The position numbers and the translations under genes were made by a program. Below, in pieces: positions 8,231-17,182 of a stretch of 64,000 nucleotides of DNA; position 1 is the first letter of the stretch; the number at the start of each line of letters is the position of its first letter. The notes under the pieces were generated by a model. It did not search any database and was not told where the DNA came from. It saw nothing but the letters and a program-made list of their open reading frames with translations. This stretch comes from Saccharopolyspora_D taberi (GTDB taxonomy: Bacteria > Actinomycetota > Actinomycetes > Mycobacteriales > Pseudonocardiaceae). The DNA is taken from assembly GCF_039534165.1 (NCBI RefSeq), contig NZ_BAAAUX010000012.1:1-64000 (forward strand), read 5' to 3'.

Positions 8231-9136
8231 GTGATCCTGACCGTGACGCCGAACCCGGCGTGGGACATCACGTACTCGGTGGACGCGCTGGCGCCCGGCC
8301 GCACCCACCGCGTCCGGCACGTGGCCGAGCGCGCCGGGGGCAAGGGCATCAACGTCGCCCGCGTGCTGCACCGGCTCGGGCACGAGGTGCTGGTCACCGC
8401 CCCGCTGGGCGGTGCGACCGGCGATCTCGTCCGGGCCGGTCTCGCGGGGCTCGACCACTCCATCGCCCCGATCCGGGACAGCACCCGGCGGACCGTGTCG
8501 GTGGTGACCGACGGCGACGCGACGCTGCTCAACGAGCCGGGCCCGGCGCTGACCGCCGAGGAGTGGCAGGGCCTCCGCGCGCTGGTCGCGGCCCGGCTGG
8601 ACCAGGTGTCGGTGGTGGTCCTTTCCGGCAGCCTGCCTCGTGGGGTTTCCCCCGCGGACTACGCAGACCTGGTCCGATCCGTCCCCCGCCCGACCATTGT
8701 GGACACCTCGGGCGAAGCGCTCGCGCACGCTGCGTCCGCCGGGCCGGACATCGTCAAACCCAACGCCGACGAGCTGCGCGACCTCACCGGCTGCGCCGAC
8801 CCGCTGCGCGGAGCGACCGCGCTCCGCTCGCAGGGCGCGCACGCGGTGGTCGCTTCGCTGGGCCCGGAGGGGCTGCTCGCCGTCACCGCCGAAGGCGCCT
8901 TCCGGGCCGCGCCCGGCCGCGAGGTGCGCGGAAACCCCACCGGAGCGGGAGATTCCGTGGTCGCCGCGCTCGCCGTCGGCGTGGCCGCGGGTACTCCGTG
9001 GCCGGACCGGCTGCGCAACGCTGTCGCGCTGTCCGCGGCGACCGTCGCCGCGCCGGTGGCAGGCGAGTTCACCCGCGACGAGTACGAGAAGCAGCTCGCG
9101 GCTGTTCACCTGGAGGAGATCCCATGCCCCTCGTAG
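8231..9136 (+). CDS. PfkB kinase, tagatose-6-P / fructose-1-P kinase type
   Basis: 301 residues from GTG 8231 (GGGAGG upstream). It has the LacC/FruK subfamily start VTPNPAWDITY, the AGGKGINVARVL block (about 35-46), KPNADEL and the catalytic loop NPTGAGDS, whose Asp is near residue 241. Such kinases phosphorylate a ketohexose phosphate at the other end. In this operon the product would be tagatose-1,6-bisphosphate, the substrate of the aldolase encoded next. It starts 14 bp after the isomerase gene and overlaps the aldolase gene by 13 bp. Confidence 0.87.
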   Translation: MILTVTPNPAWDITYSVDALAPGRTHRVRHVAERAGGKGINVARVLHRLGHEVLVTAPLGGATGDLVRAGLAGLDHSIAPIRDSTRRTVSVVTDGDATLLNEPGPALTAEEWQGLRALVAARLDQVSVVVLSGSLPRGVSPADYADLVRSVPRPTIVDTSGEALAHAASAGPDIVKPNADELRDLTGCADPLRGATALRSQGAHAVVASLGPEGLLAVTAEGAFRAAPGREVRGNPTGAGDSVVAALAVGVAAGTPWPDRLRNAVALSAATVAAPVAGEFTRDEYEKQLAAVHLEEIPCPS

Positions 9137-9963
9137 CCACGGGCGACATCGTCGGCCCCGCGCACGCCGGGCGCGGCTGCGCGCCCGCGTTCAACGTGGT
9201 CCAGATCGAGCACGTCACCGCGATCATCGCTGCCGCGGAGCAGCGGAAGCGGCCGGTGATCCTGCAACTGAGCCACAACGCGGTGCGCTACCACGGCGCG
9301 CTGGAGCCGATCGGCTCGGCGATGCTGGCCGCCGCGCGACTGGCCGAGGTGCCGGTCGCGGTGCACCTGGATCACGCGGAGTCCGCGGACCTGGTCCGGC
9401 GCGCGGTGGACCTCGGGTTTTCGTCGGTCATGTTCGACGCGTCCACATTGGAGTACGAAGCGAACGTGGCTGCCACCGCGGAGGTCGCGAAGCACTGCCA
9501 CGAGGCCGGAGTCTGGGTGGAGGCCGAGCTCGGCGAGGTCGGCGGCAAGGACGGCGCGCACGCTCCGGGGGCGCGCACCGACCCCCAGGACGCCGTGCGG
9601 TTCGTCGCGGGCACCGGGGTCGACGCGCTCGCTGTCGCGGTCGGCACCTCGCACGCGATGCTCAGCCGCGATGCGGAGGTGGACCTGGAGCTGGTCGCCC
9701 GGCTGCGCGCGGAAGTTCCGGTTCCGCTGGTGTTGCACGGTTCCTCCGGCGTGTCCGACGAGGGGCTGCGAGAAGCCGTCCTGGCGGGGGTCAGCAAGAT
9801 CAACATCGCCACGCAGCTGAACAAGACCCTCACCGCCACCGTCCGCGCGCACCTGGCCGAACGGCCGGAACTGGTCGACCCCCGCAAGTACCTCGGCGCC
9901 GGCCGCACCTCCGTCACCGAGGAGACCGCACGCCTGCTCGACGTCCTGGACGGACGCGTCTGA
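9124..9963 (+). CDS. Class II ketose-bisphosphate aldolase (GatY/KbaY-like)
   Basis: 279 residues from ATG 9124, with GGAGGAGA upstream inside the end of the kinase gene. A zinc-dependent TIM barrel: HLDHAES (residues 81-87) supplies the catalytic Asp83 and zinc-binding His84. A further zinc His lies in VGTSHA and the phosphate loop is VLHGSSGVSDE, with KINIATQLN near the end. It would split tagatose-1,6-bisphosphate to glyceraldehyde-3-phosphate and dihydroxyacetone phosphate. Fructose-bisphosphate cannot be excluded from sequence alone. Confidence 0.87.
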   Translation: MPLVATGDIVGPAHAGRGCAPAFNVVQIEHVTAIIAAAEQRKRPVILQLSHNAVRYHGALEPIGSAMLAAARLAEVPVAVHLDHAESADLVRRAVDLGFSSVMFDASTLEYEANVAATAEVAKHCHEAGVWVEAELGEVGGKDGAHAPGARTDPQDAVRFVAGTGVDALAVAVGTSHAMLSRDAEVDLELVARLRAEVPVPLVLHGSSGVSDEGLREAVLAGVSKINIATQLNKTLTATVRAHLAERPELVDPRKYLGAGRTSVTEETARLLDVLDGRV

Positions 9964-9986
9964 TCACAACCGAAGGAGGGGTGCCG

Positions 9987-11369
9987 ATGTCAGCGAGCAC
10001 CACATCCGCAGTAGGGCGGAGAATCGCCATCGCCGCCGCCACCATAGGCATCGTCTACGGCTACGACATCGGCAACGTCTCCGGTGCGCTGCTGTTCATC
10101 ACCGAGGAGATGCGGCTCTCCCCCGCGCTCCAGGGCAGCGTGACCACCGTCCTGGTGGCGGGCAACATCATCGGCGCACTCATCGCGGGCAAGCTCGCGA
10201 CCGCGATCGGCCGCAAGCCCACGATGCTCGTCGTCGTGGTCGGCTACGCGGTGTTCGCCGCGTGGTCGGCGCTGGTGTCCGACATCCTCTGGCTGGACAT
10301 CTCGCGGTTCTTCCTCGGCATCGCCATCGGGTTGTCGCTGGTGGTGGCGCCGATCTTCCTCGCGGAGTCCGCTCCGGCCGCGATCCGCGGCGCGCTGGTC
10401 GTGGGCTACCAGGTCGCCACCGTGACCGGCATCCTGCTGGCGTACCTGGTCGACTGGAGCCTGGCCTCCTCCGGCAACTGGCGGCTGATGCTGGGCCTGT
10501 CGGCGATCCCGTCGGTGCTGGTGATCTTCCTGCTGGTGCGGCTGCCCGACACCGCCCGCTGGTACGTCCTCAAGGGGCGGCACGAAGAGGCCCGCGCCAC
10601 CCTGCGGATGGTCGACCCGACCGCCGACGCCGACCGGGAGCTCGCCGAGATCAGCGCCGAGATCGCCTCGCGGGAGGGCGGCCGGATCTCCGAGATGTTC
10701 CGCAAACCCTACGCCACGGCGACGATGTTCGTGCTTACGCTGGGTTTCCTGGTGCAGATCACCGGGATCAACGCGATCACCTACTACAGCCCGACGATCT
10801 TCAAGCAGATGGGCTTCCAGGGCAACGCGACCGTCATCGGCCTGCCCGCGATCGTGCAGGCCGCCGCGCTGGTGGCCACGATCGGCTCGCTGTTCGTCGT
10901 GGACCGGTTCGGCAGGCGGCCCATCCTGCTCGGCGGCATCGCCTCGATGCTGGTGTCCAGCCTGGTGATGATCCTGGTGTTCGCCACCGGATCGCTCGAC
11001 GGCGGCGGTTCGTGGTGGGGGTTCGCCGCGATCCTGGTGTTCACCGCCGGGTTCAACTTCGGCTTCGGCTCGCTGGTGTGGGTGTACGCGTCGGAGAGCT
11101 TCCCCGCCCGGCTGCGCACCCTCGGCGCCTCGCTGATGCTGACCACCGACCTGATCGCGAACCTGATCGTCGCGCAGTTCTTCCTGCCGCTGATGGACGG
11201 TCTCGGCGGTGCGACGACGTTCGTCATCTTCCTGGTGCTGGCCGCGGTCTCGTTCGCCTTCGTCCTCCGGTTCGCGCCGGAGACCAAGGGCCGGACGCTG
11301 GAAAGCATCCGCACCTACTGGGAGAACGGGGCGCGCTGGCCCGCGGAGGAGCTGCCCCGGCGGGATTGA
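9987..11369 (+). CDS. MFS sugar transporter (sugar-porter family)
   Basis: 460 residues from ATG 9987 (AAGGAGGGG upstream), twelve membrane segments. Sugar-porter signatures are present: GYDIGNVSGALLF near the start, GRKP after segment 2, QITGINAITYYSPTIF in segment 7, VDRFGRRP, and PETKGRTLE after segment 12. It is the last gene of the regulator-adjacent operon and would bring the released sugar into the cell by proton symport. Uptake by MFS instead of a PTS means the sugar enters unphosphorylated. Confidence 0.88.
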   Translation: MSASTTSAVGRRIAIAAATIGIVYGYDIGNVSGALLFITEEMRLSPALQGSVTTVLVAGNIIGALIAGKLATAIGRKPTMLVVVVGYAVFAAWSALVSDILWLDISRFFLGIAIGLSLVVAPIFLAESAPAAIRGALVVGYQVATVTGILLAYLVDWSLASSGNWRLMLGLSAIPSVLVIFLLVRLPDTARWYVLKGRHEEARATLRMVDPTADADRELAEISAEIASREGGRISEMFRKPYATATMFVLTLGFLVQITGINAITYYSPTIFKQMGFQGNATVIGLPAIVQAAALVATIGSLFVVDRFGRRPILLGGIASMLVSSLVMILVFATGSLDGGGSWWGFAAILVFTAGFNFGFGSLVWVYASESFPARLRTLGASLMLTTDLIANLIVAQFFLPLMDGLGGATTFVIFLVLAAVSFAFVLRFAPETKGRTLESIRTYWENGARWPAEELPRRD

Positions 11370-11381
11370 CACCGACGGGAT

Positions 11382-11414
11382 GCGGGTGGCGCCGGACCGG
11401 CCGGCGCCACCCGC
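11382..11414. terminator. Bidirectional hairpin terminator
   Basis: A 14-bp perfect stem GCGGGTGGCGCCGG / CCGGCGCCACCCGC with a short loop, in the gap between the transporter gene and the convergent FAD oxidase gene. Confidence 0.8.
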
Positions 11415-11417
11415 GGA

Positions 11418-12794
11418 TCAGCCGTGCTGCGGCGGGATGTTGTGGTTGATCCGGAACAGGTTTCCGGGGTCGTGCTCGGCCTTCAGCGCCGACAGCCGCG
11501 CGAAGTCCTCGGCGTCGTAGGCCCGGCGGACGTCCTCCGGCGTCGCGGCGTAGTTGAACATGAAGCCGGGCAACAACTTCCCGGAGTCCCACCGGCTCAG
11601 CCCGTCGAGGATCTTCTGCTGGGCCTGGTGCCGGATCTCCGCGTCCTCGGGCCACGCCGGGTTGCTCAGGAACAGGTGGTAGCCCTCGCCGCGGCTGCCG
11701 ACCGCGCTCGGCCGGTCGGCCGGACGCGCCAGCGCGCCGCCGAGCTGGCGCAGCTCCAGGCCGCCGAACGGGAGCTCCACCCCGGGCCCGGCGATCTCCA
11801 GCAGCGCGTCCACGGTCTCGTCGTCGACGTCGTCGAGCAGCGCGGTCCGGATGTGCGCGGGCGTGGCGCGGTGCGGTTCCTCGTAGATCTCGGCGATCCG
11901 CGTGTAGGGCCGCTCCTCCACCGAGTCGTTCTCCGGCTCCAGCGCGCGGAACGGCTCGACCAGCCTGCGCCCTTCCTCCTCGGAGCCGGTGAAGACGATC
12001 CGCACGTTCAGCAGGAAGCGACCGCGCAGGTGGTCCGGCACCCGGTCCATCTCGGGGAAGCGCAGCAGGATGATCGAGGAGGTCATCTCCTCGGGCTGTT
12101 CCCGCGCCCACTCGGCGTAGGTGCGCAGCACCGCCTCGCACTTGTCGCCGGGGTACCGGAACGCGCCGCCGTAGAGCCGCGCCTGCGGCACCAGGTCGAT
12201 GGTCGCGGAGACGACCACGCCGAAGTTGCTCTTGCCTCCGCGGACCGCCCAGAACAGGTCGGGGTTCGAGGTCGGCGACAGCGTGCGCTGGACACCGTCC
12301 GCGGTGATCAGCTCCAGCTCCCGGACGTGGCTGGCCGAGAAGCCGAAGGTCCGGCCGGTCACCGGAAGTCCGCCGCCGGTCAGGTAACCCATCACGCCGA
12401 CCTGGTCCGACGAGCCGCACAGCGGCGCCAGGCCGTGCTCGGCCGTCGCGGGCAGCACGTCGGCCCACCGCAGCCCGGCGCCGAGCTTCGCGGTGCGGGC
12501 GACCGGGTCGACCGACAGCTCGGTCAGCTTGCGGGTGTTGATCAGCAGCGCGCCCTCGGCGGGCACCGACACCCCGTGCCCGGTCGACTGCACCCCGACC
12601 GGCAGGCCCTCCGCGGCCGCGTACCGGACGGCGTGGGCCACGTCGTCGGCACTCTCGGCGACCACGATCACCGCCGGGCGGTGTTCGATGGTGAGGTTCC
12701 AGCCGGAACGCTGGTCGTCGTAACCATCGTCGCCGGCCAGCAGGACCTCACCGCGCACCTTCGAACGCAGTTCGGCAACGCCATCGCTGGTCAC
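11418..12794 (-). CDS. BBE-type FAD-linked oxidase
   Basis: 458 residues from GTG 12794 (GGAGGAGAG upstream). The N-terminal FAD-binding type 4 domain has STGHGVSVP, where His73 is the expected 8-alpha-histidyl FAD link, and GVMGYLTGGG. The C-terminal berberine-bridge-enzyme segment ends HDPGNLFRINHNIPP. Relatives oxidise alcohols or phenols in aromatic polyketide pathways, for example the aclacinomycin oxidoreductase AknOx. Where bicovalent members have the flavin-linking Cys (G-x-C-x-x-VG), this protein reads GSSDQVGV, so it should hold FAD by His only. Its promoter carries a TGTACACTT motif shared with the exporter promoter. I take it as the left end of the polyketide cluster and a probable tailoring oxidase. 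Confidence 0.82.
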   Translation of the reverse strand: MTSDGVAELRSKVRGEVLLAGDDGYDDQRSGWNLTIEHRPAVIVVAESADDVAHAVRYAAAEGLPVGVQSTGHGVSVPAEGALLINTRKLTELSVDPVARTAKLGAGLRWADVLPATAEHGLAPLCGSSDQVGVMGYLTGGGLPVTGRTFGFSASHVRELELITADGVQRTLSPTSNPDLFWAVRGGKSNFGVVVSATIDLVPQARLYGGAFRYPGDKCEAVLRTYAEWAREQPEEMTSSIILLRFPEMDRVPDHLRGRFLLNVRIVFTGSEEEGRRLVEPFRALEPENDSVEERPYTRIAEIYEEPHRATPAHIRTALLDDVDDETVDALLEIAGPGVELPFGGLELRQLGGALARPADRPSAVGSRGEGYHLFLSNPAWPEDAEIRHQAQQKILDGLSRWDSGKLLPGFMFNYAATPEDVRRAYDAEDFARLSALKAEHDPGNLFRINHNIPPQHG

Positions 12795-12865
12795 TTGAAT
12801 CTCTCCTCCGCACCCGTCGCTCCGGTGGAATGTCCGGCTTCGCCCAGGCTAACGACGGCCGGAAC

Positions 12866-12890
12866 AAAAGGCAACAGGTGTACACTTTTT
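12866..12890. promoter_or_regulatory. Shared GTGTACACTT operator candidate, copy 1
   Basis: The stretch aaaaGGCAACAGGTGTACACTTTTT lies about 75-100 bp upstream of the FAD oxidase start and includes the perfect palindrome GTGTACAC (12878-12885). A matching block stands at 17615-17640 between the exporter gene and its divergent neighbour. Because a TetR gene follows the exporter, this is its probable binding site. Confidence 0.5.
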
Positions 12891-12928
12891 CTTCGCGACA
12901 AGAAAAAGCCGCAGGCAGCGGGGGTCGT

Positions 12929-13435
12929 TCAGCCCTCCCGGTTCAGCGAGCACAGGGCACCGCGGTGGAAGACCAACGGGTCCTCGGCGTCGGCCTCGGC
13001 GAGGTCGACGACCCGGCCAACCACGAGCACGTGGTCGCCGACCCCGCGGATCTCGTCCAGCGCGCAGTCGATCCAGCCGGTCACCCCCGGCAGCACCGGG
13101 TTGCCCAAAGTGGACGGTTGCCAGCGCAGCCCACGGAACCGGTCGGTCCCCCGGGCCGAGAACCGCTTGCACAGCTCGCGCTGCTCGGCCGCTAGCACGT
13201 TCGCGGTGAACGTCCCGGCCGACTCGATCCGGGGCCAGCTCGACGAGTCCCGGTCGATGAACATGCCCACCAGCGGCGGGTGCAGGGACACCGACGTGAA
13301 GGTGCCGACCACCATCCCGACCGGGCCGTCCCCGGTCGAGGCGGTCACCACGGTCACGCCGGTGGGCAGCCTGCCGAGCACCCGGCGGAACCACACCGGG
13401 TCGAGTTCCCGTTCCGGAGCGGAACCAACGCTCAT
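12929..13435 (-). CDS. Flavin reductase (ActVB / HpaC-like)
   Basis: 168 residues from ATG 13435. Single flavin-reductase-like domain: FRRVLGRLPTGVTVVTA, GMVVGTFTSVSLHPPLVGMFI, ANVLAAEQRELCKRFS and a C-terminal LVFHRGALCSLN. These small enzymes use NAD(P)H to make free reduced FMN or FAD for a partner oxygenase. The best partner in this window is the ActVA-like monooxygenase at 15876-16979, giving a two-component hydroxylase. Upstream, the multicopper oxidase gene ends 41 bp away on the same strand. Confidence 0.87.
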   Translation of the reverse strand: MSVGSAPERELDPVWFRRVLGRLPTGVTVVTASTGDGPVGMVVGTFTSVSLHPPLVGMFIDRDSSSWPRIESAGTFTANVLAAEQRELCKRFSARGTDRFRGLRWQPSTLGNPVLPGVTGWIDCALDEIRGVGDHVLVVGRVVDLAEADAEDPLVFHRGALCSLNREG

Positions 13436-13476
13436 CTCCAACCTCTTCCGCGGGACCTGCGCCGGACCCGGCGCGG

Positions 13477-14937
13477 TCAGCCGACGATCTCGATCGTCCC
13501 CATCTGCGCGTTGGCCGAATGCGGGAGCCGGTGGCAGTGGTAGACGTACCGGCCGGGGTGCGGACCCCAGCTCATGGCGATCCGCACCGTCTCCCCGGGG
13601 CCGATCTCCACGGTGTCCTTCCAGCCCTGTTCGTACGGGGCGGGCGGGGCACCGTTGCGGTCGAGCACCCGGAAGTGGGTCAGGTGGGTGTGGAAGTTGT
13701 GCGTTCCCAGGAAGTTCGGGTGCTCGCCGTGGCCGTTGGGGTTGGTCACCGACCACACCTCGGTCGCGCCGAGCTCGGTGCGCACGTCGACCCGGTGCGG
13801 GTCGTAGAGCAGGCCGTTGATCAGGAACGTGCCCTGCTCCTTGTTCATGTCCAGCACGAACGACCGCTCCGCCGTCGCGGGCGGCAGCGGCTCCAGCTCG
13901 GCCAGCTTCGGCGGCACCGCGCTGGTGTCGCGGCCCGCGGCCGGCACGACGTCGAAGCGCAGGAAGTCCTGGTTCTCCCCGGGCAGCGCCATCGCGTTGC
14001 GCAGCGCGACCGACGAACCGGCGCGATACCGGCCGAAGTCGATCACGACCTCGGCGCGTTCACCCGCCGACATCAGGATTTCGCTCAACCGCACCGGTTC
14101 CGCCAGCAGCCCGCCGTCGGTGGCGATCTGGGTGAACTCCGCGCCGTCGGACAGCCGCAGCAGCATCGGCCGGTCGATCGAGACGTTGAACAGCCGCAGC
14201 CGGTACCTGCGGGCCTCGACCCGGAAGTACGGCCGCTCCTTGCCGTTGACCAGCATGTGCGGGCGCTGTTCGGCCCTGGTGTAGGTCAGCTTCCCGTCCG
14301 CCTCGACCCGCGCGTCCCGGATCTGCAGCGGCACGTCGTACTGCCCGCCGGGCAGCCCGAGCGCCGCCTCCAGCGGATCGCTGATCAGGTAGGACCCGTG
14401 GAGTCCGTTGTAGACGTTCTCGGACTCGCTGTGGTGCGCGTGGTCGTGGTACCAGAGCGAGGCCGCGCGCTGGTCGTTGTCGTAGTGGTACTCGCGGTTC
14501 GCGCCCGGGGCGATGACGTCCATCGGGTGGCCGTCGTGCTCGGGGGCGACGTGGCCGCCGTGCAGGTGCACGGCCGCGTCGAGGTCGAGGTCGTTGTGCT
14601 GGCGCACCACGACCTTGCGACCCCGGTGCGCCCGCACGGTCGGGCCGGGCAGCACACCGCCGTAGGTCCGCACCCGGGACCGGACGCCCGGCACGATCTC
14701 GACGTCGGCGTAGCGCATCCGCAGCTCGTAGAAGTCCGTGTCCAACGTGGACCGCGCCGGTCGGAGCACCGGAGGGATCGGCATCGGCTGGCTGAACGGG
14801 ACCGATGCGGCCGGCGCACCCGCCGCTGCCGCGTTCCCGGGGCCCGAAAACAGGTTCCGGAGCGGGAAGGCGGCAGCGGCGGCGCCCACGGCAGCTCCGG
14901 ACACCGCGATCTTGACGAAGGTCCTTCTGCTGGTCAT
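13477..14937 (-). CDS. Tat-exported multicopper oxidase
   Basis: 486 residues with a Tat leader (TSRRTFVKI then an alanine-rich hydrophobic stretch). It has three cupredoxin domains and all four copper motifs: HLHGG (124-128), WYHDHAHH (162-169), FHTHLTHF in the third domain and HCHRLPH (467-473). Relatives include CotA/bilirubin-oxidase-type laccases and phenoxazinone synthases, which oxidise phenols with oxygen. Inside a polyketide cluster it could couple or oxidise a phenolic product outside the membrane. A general copper-tolerance role is the alternative. It is embedded between cluster oxidases on the same strand. Confidence 0.87.
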   Translation of the reverse strand: MTSRRTFVKIAVSGAAVGAAAAAFPLRNLFSGPGNAAAAGAPAASVPFSQPMPIPPVLRPARSTLDTDFYELRMRYADVEIVPGVRSRVRTYGGVLPGPTVRAHRGRKVVVRQHNDLDLDAAVHLHGGHVAPEHDGHPMDVIAPGANREYHYDNDQRAASLWYHDHAHHSESENVYNGLHGSYLISDPLEAALGLPGGQYDVPLQIRDARVEADGKLTYTRAEQRPHMLVNGKERPYFRVEARRYRLRLFNVSIDRPMLLRLSDGAEFTQIATDGGLLAEPVRLSEILMSAGERAEVVIDFGRYRAGSSVALRNAMALPGENQDFLRFDVVPAAGRDTSAVPPKLAELEPLPPATAERSFVLDMNKEQGTFLINGLLYDPHRVDVRTELGATEVWSVTNPNGHGEHPNFLGTHNFHTHLTHFRVLDRNGAPPAPYEQGWKDTVEIGPGETVRIAMSWGPHPGRYVYHCHRLPHSANAQMGTIEIVG

Positions 14938-14968
14938 GGTAATTCCAGTACTGGTAGGGACTGCGGCG

Positions 14969-15787
14969 TCAGCGGAAGTCGTCGGCGTGGTCGGCGGCCC
15001 ACTGCGCGAAGGTCCGCGCGGGCTTGCCGGTGATGGGCTCGATCGGGTCGATCGGGTGCTCCACGTCGACCTGCTGGGCGAACATGCCCAGCCGGGCCTC
15101 GATCGCGTGCGGCGGGATGCCCACCGCGCGCCAGTCCTCGCGGGCCTCGTCCGCCGAGATCTCCTGGAAGCGCAGCTCGCGGCCGAGCGCCTCGCCGATG
15201 ATCCGCGCCCGGTCCGCGTAGGTCAGCGACTCCGGACCGCTGAACTGCGGGGTGGCGCCGACCAGGTCGTCGCCCAGCAGCGCCAGGGCTGCCACGTCGG
15301 CGATGTCCCGCTCGTGCACCGGGGCGGTGTGCGCCCGGCCGAACGGGAAGCGGACGATGCCCGAGCCCCGGATCTGGCCCGCCCACTCCAGCGCGGTGAT
15401 GGCGAACCCGCCCGCCGGGCGCAGGAACGTCCACTCCAGACCGGAGTCGCGGATCTCCTGCTCCAGCTGGCGGTGCTTGATCGCGATGCCGTTCTTCGGG
15501 TTCTGGTCGTGGACCGAGAAGGACGACAGCGCCACGATGCGGCGCACGCCCGCGGCCTTGGCCTTCTCGATCACCTCCGCCGGGCCGTCGGGGAAGGCGG
15601 CCAGGACGAAGAAGACCGAGGTGACGCCGTCCATCGGCAGGTCCTCGGTCCGCGCCACCTCGACGCCTGCGGGCAGGTCGGCGGTCTCCGGGTTGCGGCT
15701 CAGCGCGCGCACCTGGGCGCCCGCCTCCACCAGCAGGGACACCAGCGGGCGTCCGACGGTCCCGGTCGCTCCGGTCACCAAGATCAC
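14969..15787 (-). CDS. NmrA-like NAD(P)-binding protein 1
   Basis: 272 residues from GTG 15787 (GGAGAG upstream). Atypical short-chain dehydrogenase fold: MILVTGATGTVGRPLV nucleotide loop, LSSFSVHD, FLRPAGGFA, and the usual C-terminus (PITGKPARTFAQWAADHADDF). The classical YxxxK pair is not in its normal place, as in NmrA/NdmA-type proteins. Such proteins reduce quinones or act as redox sensors. In actinorhodin biosynthesis an NmrA-like protein (ActVA-ORF4) acts in dimer formation. A clear paralogue is encoded at 35883-36701 on the other side of the cluster. Confidence 0.8.
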   Translation of the reverse strand: MILVTGATGTVGRPLVSLLVEAGAQVRALSRNPETADLPAGVEVARTEDLPMDGVTSVFFVLAAFPDGPAEVIEKAKAAGVRRIVALSSFSVHDQNPKNGIAIKHRQLEQEIRDSGLEWTFLRPAGGFAITALEWAGQIRGSGIVRFPFGRAHTAPVHERDIADVAALALLGDDLVGATPQFSGPESLTYADRARIIGEALGRELRFQEISADEAREDWRAVGIPPHAIEARLGMFAQQVDVEHPIDPIEPITGKPARTFAQWAADHADDFR

Positions 15788-15826
15788 TTGTGCTCTCCTC
15801 GGATGAGTTCGTGGCTGTCTGGCAGG

Positions 15827-15868
15827 CCCGGCGAGCCCACCCGCACGAGGCGGGATCGGGCTCGCCGG
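15827..15868. terminator. Hairpin between monooxygenase and NmrA-like genes
   Basis: Stem CCCGGCGAGCCC / GGGCTCGCCGG around a short inner stem, just after the stop codon of the leftward ActVA-like gene. It could terminate or attenuate transcription into the next gene. Confidence 0.5.
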
Positions 15869-15875
15869 ACCGGGA

Positions 15876-16979
15876 TCAGGCCGAAACCAGGCCCTGGGTG
15901 TAGTCGAGCGCGGCGGGTTCGAACTGCATGACCGCGTGCCCGCCGACGGAGTGGACGTCGCGCCAGAATCGCTGCATCGGGTGCGGCTCCTCCTGGCCCC
16001 TGGTCCCGCCGACCCGGATCAGGCCGTCCACGGCGGCGGTCAGCACCTCCAGCGAGAAGGTGGAGTCGCGGCGGCTGCGCCGGACCACCTCCGGGGTCAG
16101 CTCGCCCGCGTCCGCGGTGGCGGCGACCCGTTCCAGCAGCATCTCGGCGGTGTCGATCTGCGCCGCGGCGCGGGCGAACGCGACCTGGTAGCCCTGGCCC
16201 GCCGCGGCGCGCGGGCCGACCGGCTTGACCGACACGGCCTGCTTCGCGGCGGCCAGCATCCCCTTGGCCGCGCCCACGGCCGGGGCGACGAAGGTGATGC
16301 CGTTGACCGCCAGGGTCGGGACCGCCGGACCGGGCAGCGAGCTGCCGCGGCCGGCCATCGCGTCCTCGCGCGAGACCGCGCGGTGCTCGGGCACGAACAC
16401 GTCGTCGACGGTCAGCGAGTGGCTGGCGGTGCCGCGCATGCCCAGCGACGACCAGTCCGCCTCGAAGCTGTAGTCCGAGCGCGGCAGCAGGAAGAACTTC
16501 GGCTTCTGGTCCTGCTGCGCGGGGCTCGGGCCCGCCAGCATCGCCCAGTCCGAGTACTCGACGCCGCTGGCGTAGGTCCAGGTGCCGGACAGCCGCCAGC
16601 CGCCCTCGACCTCGGTGGCCTTGCCGAGCGGCTTGACGACCGAGGCGATCCGCGCCTGCGGGCCGTCGCTCCACACGTCGGCCTGCGCCCGCTCCGGGAA
16701 GCAGGCCAGGTAGCGGGTGGAGAAGGCGAACAACGACGCCAGCCACGAGGTGGACGCGCAGGACTCGCCCAGCGCGATCACCGACCGGGTCAGGTCGAGG
16801 AACGTGCCGGGTTCGTTGCCCCACCGGGTGGGCACGAACCACTGCGTGAAACCGTTCTTGACCAACGAATCCACGACCTCGGGGCGCACCCGGCGCTCCG
16901 CGTCGGCTTCCGCCGCGTGGGAACCGGCCAGCGCCGCGATCTCCCCGACTGCATCGCCGGGTCCGGCAAGCACGGACAT
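15876..16979 (-). CDS. ActVA-ORF5-like flavin-dependent monooxygenase
   Basis: 367 residues from ATG 16979 (GGAGAG upstream), with an acyl-CoA-dehydrogenase fold and an HsaA/ActVA-ORF5-type arrangement. Features are ALGESCASTSWLASLFAF, GGWRLSGTWTYASGVEYSDW and WSSLGMRGTASHSLTVDDVFVP. The active-site Glu of true acyl-CoA dehydrogenases is not evident. Members take reduced FMN from a separate reductase and hydroxylate phenols or polyketide rings. The flavin reductase at 12929-13435 is the natural partner. Expected role: ring hydroxylation, or epoxidation, of the aromatic polyketide. Confidence 0.83.
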   Translation of the reverse strand: MSVLAGPGDAVGEIAALAGSHAAEADAERRVRPEVVDSLVKNGFTQWFVPTRWGNEPGTFLDLTRSVIALGESCASTSWLASLFAFSTRYLACFPERAQADVWSDGPQARIASVVKPLGKATEVEGGWRLSGTWTYASGVEYSDWAMLAGPSPAQQDQKPKFFLLPRSDYSFEADWSSLGMRGTASHSLTVDDVFVPEHRAVSREDAMAGRGSSLPGPAVPTLAVNGITFVAPAVGAAKGMLAAAKQAVSVKPVGPRAAAGQGYQVAFARAAAQIDTAEMLLERVAATADAGELTPEVVRRSRRDSTFSLEVLTAAVDGLIRVGGTRGQEEPHPMQRFWRDVHSVGGHAVMQFEPAALDYTQGLVSA

Positions 16980-17162
16980 GCTGCTCTCCTGGGTATCTCG
17001 GTGGCACGCCCACCGGCTGCCCCGGCCTTGCTCGCGCGGCGAGGCCCGCCCGGTTTCGGTGCCCGGCAGTTCGAATCACTTGAGTGCGGTGGGGCGGGAA
17101 CGGCCCCGGCGGACCTCCACATCGGAAGTCCACAATGGTCGATCAAACTGATTTCGCTCAAT

Positions 17163-17182
17163 ACCCGGGAAAGCTCCCGGGT
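17163..17182. terminator. Small perfect hairpin after the 135-aa gene
   Basis: ACCCGGGA AAGC TCCCGGGT, overlapping the first base of the stop codon of the 17182-17589 gene. It separates that gene from the ActVA-like gene, whose own promoter should lie in 16980-17162. Confidence 0.6.
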
